Shown: positions 1 to 9,200 of the stretch, in pieces
How the letters are laid out: the number at the start of each line of letters is the position of its first letter
Numbering within the stretch: position 1 is the first letter of the stretch
Source: Baffinella frigidus
Lineage: Eukaryota > Cryptophyceae > Cryptomonadales > Baffinellaceae
NCBI GenBank assembly: GCA_026770585.1
Contig: MU646304.1
Location: forward strand, 894,647 to 905,425
DNA length: 10,779 nt
Reading direction: 5' to 3'
The notes under the pieces: model-generated
What the model saw: only the letters and a program-made list of their open reading frames with translations
Told to the model about the DNA's origin: nothing
Databases searched by the model: none
Program-made: the position numbers and the translations under genes

Positions 1-125
1 CACCCTAAACCCCAAACCCCAAACCCCAAACCCCAAACCCCAAACCCCAAACCCCAAACCCCAAACCCCAAACCCCAAACCCCAAACGGCCAACCCCAAC
101 CCCCAACCCCCAACCTCCAAACCAG
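1..125 (+). repeat. Intron tail: CCCCAAA heptamer array
   Basis: 3' part of an intron. At least ten near-perfect CCCCAAA units (about 9-85) grade into CCCCAAC/CCAACC units and end AAACCAG. It is AG-free until the acceptor at 124-125. Confidence 0.85.
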
Positions 126-740
126 GTGTACTCCACAATGATAGGCGCGATTCCTGCCCCGCAGTACGCGCTCCTCTCCGGCACCTCCTCCTCCTCCTCC
201 GTCACGTTCGCAGCCCATTCGGTACTCCGGAAGGCTCCGGGGCGAGAGGCGCAGGGAGGCGCAGGGGGAGGCAGGGGCGGTGCGTCGTCCCGCCGCCTTC
301 TTAGTCTCCCGGAGTACCCCAGTGAGGTGGATGGGTGGGTGTGGGGGTCCACGGACCTCTCGTGGCTGCTTTCCTCTCCCCCGAGCATCGCACAGGGCGC
401 GGCGGGCACCGGCTCCCTCTCCCTGGCCGTGCGCCCTTACGTCGCCGGGAACCTCACGCTCGAGCTCTGGGTGGAGGACGACGGTGGGGTCGAGCGCGGG
501 GGGGTGGACCGGTCCGGTACGGTGGGGTTTTCGGTGGCGGTTCTCCCTTGGAACCATCGGCCGAGCTTCGCCATGGCGACACACCACATCACCATCCTTG
601 AAGACTGCGTGTCCCCGAGTCACGGGGCGTGCGCGGCGCTGGATTGGCGGTTGGACGACTTCGCGACGAATGCGAGCAAGGGTCCGGCGAATGAGGCGTT
701 GCAGACCATGAGCTTCATCGTCACCCCGATCCACTGCCAG
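126..740 (+). CDS. Exon 1 in window: cadherin-like unit, start of a second
   Basis: Read in frame from the first base after the ACCAG acceptor (phase 0, residues 1-205). The pattern is that of a cadherin-like beta-sandwich: GNLTLELWVEDDGG, then FSVAVLPWNHRPSF at residues 135-148, which corresponds to the VLPVNDAPSF end motif of these repeats. The next unit opens with ITILEDC and runs to MSFIVTPIHCQ. A low-complexity Gly/Arg-rich stretch lies near residues 38-56. The donor is CAG|GTCCAT. The frame stays open past the donor to 833, so retention would add residues before a stop. Confidence 0.8.
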
Positions 741-3198
741 GTCCATCTCGGAACACACCTGAGTCCGTTGCGCGTGTATGCTATCGTACGCCTGGGTGTT
801 ATGCCTAAAATAGCACACCCACCCTTGTCTTAAGCGTTGGAAGCCCTACGACACGCAACTGATTCAGTTCTGTTGTGAAATGATGAGCTTGATCTTTACC
901 CCGATCCTTTGCCAGGTCCCGGGCCCTGAAACCTTAACCACCTGGAACCTAACCGTACCACCTAGATCCTACACCCTATACCCTCAACCCCAAAGCCTAC
1001 ACCCTCTACCCTACACCCTATACCATATATCCTGCACCATGCACCCTACACTCTTCAACCTAAACCCGAAACCACAAACCCTGAAACCTAAACCCTGAAC
1101 CCTAAACCCCAAACCCCAAACCCTAAACCCAAACCCTAAACCCTAAACCCTAAACCCCTAACCAGGTCCCCTACCACTACGGCGGTTCCTGGCAGGAGGC
1201 TGCAGGATCATACATCCCCGGGTACCCTGCTCCAACCCTCCAACCCTCAAACATTCTAACCCTCACACCCTCAAACCTTCTAACCCTCACACCCTCAAAC
1301 ATTCCAACCCTCAAACCCTCAAACCCTCAATCCCTCACACCCCAAACCCGTCCGACCCCCAATCCCTCACCCCTCAACCCTACCCCACCCTCTAAACCCT
1401 CTCCGCCCCAACCCCTACAGGTGCCCCCCGGACCTAACCTTCCCCGGAGTCGTCGAACGGAGTTCCCGGCTGTTCACGACCCCTGTAATCTTATCCATCA
1501 ACGGGACCCTCACCTTCTCGCTCAACGCGGACCACCACGGGGACTACCACTTCGACATCGAGCTGGTGGACAGCGGCGATTCGGACCGCGGCGGGGACCC
1601 CCGCTCGGTCGCGCAGCGCCTGTGGATCCAGATCTTGTCTGTCAACGACGCGCCGGTCCTCCACTTCTCCGCGCATTCCCTCCAGGTGACGGAGGCGTGC
1701 CGCGGGTACATCCCCGCGTTGATCCCCAACGGCTGGACGTGGAGCACGGACGCTGCGGCGTGCGAGGCGCGCCGCGGGGTCGCTGTCCATGGGTGTTACA
1801 CCCCGCTGTGGCAGTGCACGTACGACGCTTCGTTCGTGGATGTTGGGGGGAGGCGGCTGCTGGCTGTTGGGGGGGGGAACGTGAGCGCGGCGAACGAGAC
1901 GGAGCCCGAAGGCTATCTTGCTCTCGGGAACGAGACAGACACGTTCTTTCTGACCTTCCGCGGGGAGGCGCTGCTGTTCAACACCCCCTTCCAATCCTTC
2001 ATCGCGACCCAGACCGCCTTCCGCTCCGCAGTCGCGCAGGCTTTCTCCCCCATCGCCTTGGTTCCCAGCAGTGATGTGGTGATCGAACACTTCCTGAATT
2101 TCTCGGGCGCAACGTTCTCGCGCCGCGTCACGCGACAGCGCCGCCTCCTCGCCGCGCCGCCCGACGCCCCTGGCATCCACGTCAGCTTCGCCATCAACCA
2201 GATCTTGACGGTCCAGAGTACCGAATGGGACGCGGGGGATTTCGAGGCGGGGCTCGGGGAACGAATGCGGGGGTTGCTGGAGAACGCCGGGTTCCCGGTG
2301 GTGTCAGTACTCCGCACGGAGGTGTACGACATCAACAGTACCGATCTGGCCGCGCTGACCCCCCCCGAGCGCACGTGCACCAACCCGCCCCTCCCCCCAC
2401 GCCCCCAGTGTCAAGACGGGCTGTACATCCTCGACGGGTTCCTCAACGTGACGCACGACGCGTGGGGTGAGGGGGGGGAGCAGGTGTGGGTGGAGGTGAG
2501 ACAGGTTACGGGCCCGGCGTTCGGGGTGCTCCGCGTGGTGTTCCCGCTCACGAATTCCTCGCGCGACGCGCAGCTGGTAAACCCTAAACCCCAAACCCAG
2601 AACCCAAAACCCAAAACCCTTAACCCAAAACCTCAAACCTCAAACCCCAAACCCTAAAACCTGAACCCGAAAACAGGTCCTCGATCCTGAGGAGGGACGC
2701 TTCGGCTCGGGTCTCCCCCCCACCCACCGCCCCTCTCCCCCCATCCCCCCCTCTGTCTCACACACACACACACACTCTCTCACAAACACTCTCTCTCTCA
2801 CATACACAGACACTCTCACACACACGCGCGCTCTCTCTCTCACACACACCGACACTCTCACACATGCTCTCTCTCTCTCTTACACACACACTCTCTCGCA
2901 GGGACGTTCGACGTATCCGTGCACGACTCCGGCGGAACCTCCAACGGCGGTGTCGACACGAACATCTACCCGTCAGCGATCGACGTCGTGATCCCCGGCG
3001 TGAACAACCCCCCGCGCTTCCTGCTCGCGAGGACGGAGATCTCAGTCACACAGGTAACCCCTGAACCCTACACTCTGAAACCTGAACCCTGAAAACAAAC
3101 CTGAACCCTGAACCACGGAGATCTTTGTCACGCAGGTACACCCTAGACTCTGAACCCTCAACCCTCAACCTTGAACCCTACACCCTGAACTCTGAACC

Positions 3199-3237
<39 letters not shown>

Positions 3238-6200
3238 ACCATGAACCCTGGATCCTAAACCCTAAACCCTGAGCACTAAACCAGGACTCGGCGTGCGTCG
3301 AGCTCTCCCCCGGGTAACCATCAACCCGCAACCCCACACCCCACACCCTGAACCCTAAACCCACACACCACACCCGAAACCCTACACCCACACCCAAAAC
3401 CCCACACCCGAAACCCCAAACCCCAAACCCCAAACCCCAAACCAGAATCTGCGACGCAGCATGCGCGGGCGGGGTCCCGCAGTGCGTGGGTGGTGTCAAC
3501 CCTTCTGCCGTGTGCTCCATCACGGGGGGTGGCTGCCTCGGGAACTGCTCGGGGGGCGCCTTCGTCCCGCGGTCCGTCTCATGCACAGGCAGGTGCTCCT
3601 GCGGTGGATCGGGCGCCGGCTCGTGCTCCGCCGCGGGGATCTGCGAGTGTGACCTCCCTAACACCGGGGGGGCGTGCGCGACGGCGAGCAACTGCACGGG
3701 GGGCGGGGGGTGCTCGGGGGAGGGGACGTGCGTGGACGTGGCGGACATGGGCGTCGCGTGCTCGCCGCTCACCGTGTGCAGCAACCGCGGGTTCTGCCGC
3801 GCGGCGTTCTCCGAGACGCGGCGCCACTCGCGGGAGCAGTTTGCGTTTGGGATCACGGCTGGCGCGCCGTCGGAGGACGGCGGGGATAACTGCCCGCCCG
3901 GGACGTCCGTGGGGTACGGGTGCGTGTTCCAGACGGTGTCGTTCACGGTCGTTGCGCTGAACGCGTCCGAGGCGGGCCAGCTCTTCGCGGTGCTTCCCGA
4001 GATGTCCGAGGATGGGACGCTGGCGTTCAACCTCACCGCGGGGAAAGCGGGCAGCGCGGATTTCACGGTCGTGCTGACCGACGACAGCGGGGACCTGGCC
4101 ACGAGCAGCTCCCCGCCGGTGGTTTTGACTATCAACGTCCTCCCCGTGAACGGCGAACCGTCATTCTCGCTCCCCTCCACTGTCACTGTCTTTGAGGACT
4201 CCAGAGCGTACGCGGAGATAATCGCGATCGATATTTCCTCTCCGAACGATGCGGGGGGCGGGCTCGTGGTGTCCTTCGCTACCACCACTTCCAACCCGGC
4301 GCTGTTTGCCGCCCTCCCATCTTTCTCGCCGGGCGGGAACCTGACGTTCACGCCCACTGCGGGCATCGCGGGAACCTCGGACATCAGGTGCCCCAAACCG
4401 TCAACCATAAACCCTCAACCCTCAACCCTAAACCCTGAACCCTAAACCCTAAGCGTGGAATCTCTCTTCCTTGCTAACCCTAAAGCCCAACTCCTACACC
4501 CCAATCACCAAACCCCACACCCCAACTCCAACTCCAACCTCAACCCCAACTCCAACCCCAACCCCAACCCCAACCACAACCACAACCGCAACCCCAACCC
4601 CAACCCCAACCCCACTCCCTGAACCCTGCAACCCACGCCCTAAACCCTCAACCCCACGGATCAGTGTGACGATGGCGGACAACTCACGCCCGGCGGCCGG
4701 GCTCATGTACGTAACGCATCGTATGACCATCGTGGTCCAGGTGCCCCCCACCCCCCAACCCTGAGCACGAGGCGGGGTATGAGGGGGGCGACCTGGCGTC
4801 TCTTACGTCATAAACAATACACCCTAAACCCTCAACCTTAAACCCTGACCCCGAAACCCGAAACCCGAAATCCCAAACCCTGAACCCTAAACAAATCAAC
4901 CCTAAACCCTGAACCCTAAACAAATCAACCCTAAACCAAAAACTCAACCCTAAACCCCAAACTCCAAACCCCAAACCCCAAACTCCAAACCCCAATCCCT
5001 GAACTAGGACGTCAACGACATCCCGACATTCTCGCTGCTCGAGAGTTTCGTCTCCGTCGGCACCAACTCCGCGATCCAGCGCTTCACGGTTGCCGACACC
5101 CTCAACCAAACCCCCAAACCCTAAAAACTGAACTCTAAACCCTAAACCCTAAACTCCTAGACCCTAAACTCTAAACCCCACACCTTATACCCTGTACCCT
5201 AATCCCTGTCACCTAAACTTTACATATACCCTCTCCTTCTAAATCCCAAACCACAAACCCCAAACCCCGAACCCTTATCCCCAATTTTGAAAATCGAAAC
5301 CATAAACCATCAACCCTGAACCCCAAACCTGAAACCAGGTGGTTTCGGACATGTCAGCAGGGTCCCCCTCAGAAGACTGTTCAGTCCCGGGGATGACAGG
5401 ATGCCACAGGCAAAAGCTGTCCTTCATCGTCGAGGCGCTGTCCGACTCGCTCCTCTTCCTCATCCCCCCGCGCATCGACGCGACAACCGGGGAGCTCGTC
5501 CTCTCCCCCGGGGCGGACGCCAGCGGCGTGTCCTCGCTGACCGTGACGCTCATCGACGACGGCGTTCTCAACATCAACACAACCTCCAACCCCGGATGCA
5601 TCCGCCCCGAGGACTCGACGTGGGGCGGACGCACGGGGAACGGCGCGAATGTCCCGTGCCTCATCGGGGAGCGGGCGCGGGGGACGGTGGGGCGCAATGC
5701 CGCGGCGCCTGTGACGCTCTGGGTGCAGGTGCTCCCAAACCCACCCGGAAACATGGCGAGCGGCCGACACGGGGTACAGTCATCAGCATAATTTGTAGGG
5801 CACGTGCGGCGCTGCTGCAGGTTGTTTGGCAATAAATTGACAATAAATTGAGGTTGTGGCAATAAATTGAGGTTGTTTGGCAATAAATTGAGGTTGTTTG
5901 GCAATAAATTGGTGGGCGCAGGTCTTCCCCTGGCGCCATACCGCGGTCGTGCATGCCAACTCAACAAACCTCATCTTGCGTCCCAGGTGCTCCCGGGGGC
6001 TCCGGAGACGCACGTGCGGCTGCTCTATGACGTGGACTGCGTCAACTCGACGTCGCCGGAGTGCGCGTGCCGGTTTCTAAACCCTACACCCTAAACCATA
6101 AACCCTCAACCATAGTGCATAATCCATAATCCATAAACCGTACACCATGAACCATAAACCATAAACTATAAACCATAAACCATAAACCATAAACCATGAA

Positions 6201-9200
6201 ACCTCAACCCTAAACCCTAAACCCCAAACTCTGAACCACAAACCAGGGCGATGACCGACGCGCCACATTTGACGATCCGGTATGTCACGTACAACGTGAC
6301 GGAGTATGAGAACCGGACGGTGGACTTCAACGCGACGGCGAAGGAGAACCAGACAGTGATCGTCAACGTCACGGTGTGCCCGAAACCCTCAACCCTCAAC
6401 CCAAACCCCTAAACCTTACAACCTTAAACCTTACACCCCAAACCATATGCCCTAAACCTTATACCCTAAACCATAAATATTGAACCCTCAACCCTAACCC
6501 TAAACCTTAAACCCTCAACCCTGAAGCCTAAACCCTCAACCCCAAACCTTAAAACCTCAAACCTAAACCCTACACCCTGAACCCTAAACCCTAAACTCTA
6601 AACCCCAAACCCTACACCAGGTGTACAAAATGGTCATCGAGAACTACTACAACGTCTCCAACATTTCGGACGCGTCCTACTACATCAACGCGACGGACGC
6701 CACCAACGCCACGAATGCCACCAACGCGACCGAGGGGACAAACGCGAGTTGGGTCTCCGAGACGATCGGGGGGATCTACATTTTCCCGAACTTTACAAAC
6801 GTCTCAGAAATCCTCCCATTCGCCTTCACGAATGAGGTGGGCGTCCTGTACCCCAAACCCTGAATCCTAAACCCCAAACCCCAAACCCCAAACCCTAAAC
6901 CCAAAACCCAAAACCCTAAACCATAAACCCTACGCCCTACACCCTGCACGCTACACACCAAACCCCCAACCCCAAACCTCCCCTCCCAAAAATCACCCCA
7001 AACCCCAAACCCCACACCCCACAACTCACCCCAAACCCGAAACCCGAAACCCCAATCCCCAAACCCCAAACCCCAAACCCCAAACCCCAAACCCCAAACC
7101 AGGTTGACATCCTGATCCCCGATTCCTACAACGTGACAGACGCCTTCATCATCTCCCGAACGGTCCCGGCCTACTGGATCACGTACACGGACTACACGAC
7201 CGTCAACGCTGACGGAGACCTGGTTACCCTAAACCCTAAACCTAATAAACCCGAAACCCGAAACCCCACACCCTAAACCCCTAACGCCAACCCCAAACCC
7301 GAAACCCTGAACCCTGAACCATAAACCATAAGCCATAAACCATAAACCACACACCATAAACCATAAACAATGAACCATAAACCATAAACCATAAACCATA
7401 CACCATAAACCCTGAGCCCTGAACTCTCAACCAGGTCGTTACCTCCGTGATGCACGTGGAGGAGCGCCGCCCCAGGTGCGCACCAGCTCTTGGCGGTTTC
7501 GCCAACGGCGGGCCCGCTGCGCTGTCGGCAGTCGTGCCGGTGAGGGTGCAGGGCGACCAGGGGGGGCAGCAAATCGCCAACTTCGCGGCGGTGGTGCGCG
7601 AGGCGCGGTACATTCCGGGCTCCGTCGCGTCGCTCGCGTTCCGCAACGCCAGCAGCGCCGAGTCGCTCAGGTTCGTGGAGCGGTCGCAGGCTGCGCCGCG
7701 CCTCACCGAGGGGCTTGAGTACGCGGGGAACATGATCCTCTCTCCGGACGGGCTGTTCGCGTACGCCCCGGAGCCTGAGACGTCCTCGCTTTCCGTGTGG
7801 GCGCGCGACCCTGCAGGGGGGGGCCTATCCTTCCTCACGCGCCGCGCGCACGGTACACCCGAAACCCTGAACCCCCCCCCCCAAAAAAAAAAACGATAGA
7901 TCGAGAGAGAGAGAGAGGGAGAGGGAGAGGGAGGGAGATAGGGATAGAGAGAAAGAGAGAGATGTGGGGGGGAGGGCGGGGAGTTCCCCGCAACCCCAAA
8001 CGGCGCGGCCCCTCTGACAAAAAATCTCCCCTCCCCCTCTCCTCCCTCAACTCTCAACCCGAAACCTACACCAGGCGAGCGACGCGTGCGGTTCCAGGCC
8101 GCGGATGACGACGACGAGTACGCGATGACGCCTCTGGAAGTGCAGGTGACAAAACCCCAAACCCCACACTCTAAACCCTACACCCTAAAACCTGAACACC
8201 AACTCCAAAACCCTGAACCCTACACCCTACACCCCAAACCCTGGACCTTACAACCCAAACCCCAAACCTCAAACCCCAAAACCTAGACCCCAAACACCAA
8301 ATCCCACACCCTAAATCCCACACCCCAAACCCCAAGACCCAAACCCTAATCCCCAAACCCCAAACACCGAACACTGTTCACTAAACTCTAAACCCCAAAC
8401 CCTGATCCTCAAACGCAGATCCCAAACGCGTGCGACGTGCACGCGCTTCCCCTCGGGGATCAGCGCGTCGTCGCGGTCTTCACCCAAAACCCCAAACCCT
8501 AATCCCTAAACCCGAAACCCTAAACCCTAAACCCTAAACCTCAAACCCTAAACCCTAAACCTTGAACCCTGAACCCCGAACCCTTAACCCCAAACCTCAA
8601 ACCCCAAACCCTAAACCCCAAACCCCAAACCCCAAACCCCAAACCCTCAACCGCAAACCCCAAATCCAAAACCACAAATATTTAAATCCAAACCCCAAAC
8701 CCTCAACCACAACCTCCAAAACCAGGTCGCCTCCGGGTGCGCGCACGTGGCCTTCACCCCCGAGGAATCATGGGCCACGAACAACACCCACTCCGGCTCT
8801 TTCCTGTCATCCCAAATCCTGGGGCACTGGGACATGGAGAGCACGAGTCTCTTCGGGACGCACGCCCCAGGGGTCTTCGGGACATTCGGGTCCGTGCCGT
8901 GGTCGACGGACGTCACCGTGACCACGTGCGCCGCGCAGCTGTGTATCTCCGCGTACGAGGCGACGGGGAACGTGACATGCGCGGGGGCGGGGGGGTGCGA
9001 GTATGTGCGGCCGAGCATCAACACGCCGGATTGCCGCGAGCCGTCGGCGGAGCTGCGCATCTACCCTGCGACGGTGCCCTAAACCATAAATCATAAACTT
9101 CAAACCCTACAGCCTGAACCCTACACCCTGAACCCTAAACCCTCATTCCGCGGAGCTGCGCATATACCCTGTGACGGTGCGCGACGCGGCTGCTGAACCC

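Noticed and set aside
1-125. A chromosome end (true telomere)
   Set aside because: The units are degenerate, the array is short, ends in a splice acceptor, and equivalent arrays occur in most later introns.
5-409. Minus-strand frames such as 5-409, 3221-4408, 4684-5109, 7281-8057 with GLGFGVWGLGF-like repeats
   Set aside because: They are antisense translations of heptamer arrays and exons (GGGTTT in 21-nt steps); no independent family resemblance.
1421-2074. Long plus-strand frame starting at the exon 3 boundary with an Arg/Pro-rich product
   Set aside because: A GC-rich shadow; the neighbouring frame carries SVNDAP and the strand motifs and joins both neighbouring exons in phase.
2750-2900. 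Regulatory meaning for the CT/CA tracts of intron D
   Set aside because: Simple microsatellites occur widely; apart from a possible polypyrimidine role near the acceptor, nothing specific is visible.
6848-6853. Alternative exon 13 donor GTACCC at 6848
   Set aside because: It would leave phase 2, and exon 14 has an immediate stop in that phase.
8562-8921. Plus-strand frame reading NPKPQTPNPKPQ and then a basic stretch
   Set aside because: The first part is intron Q repeat; the second part is exon 18 in the wrong frame. The supported frame starts at 8726.
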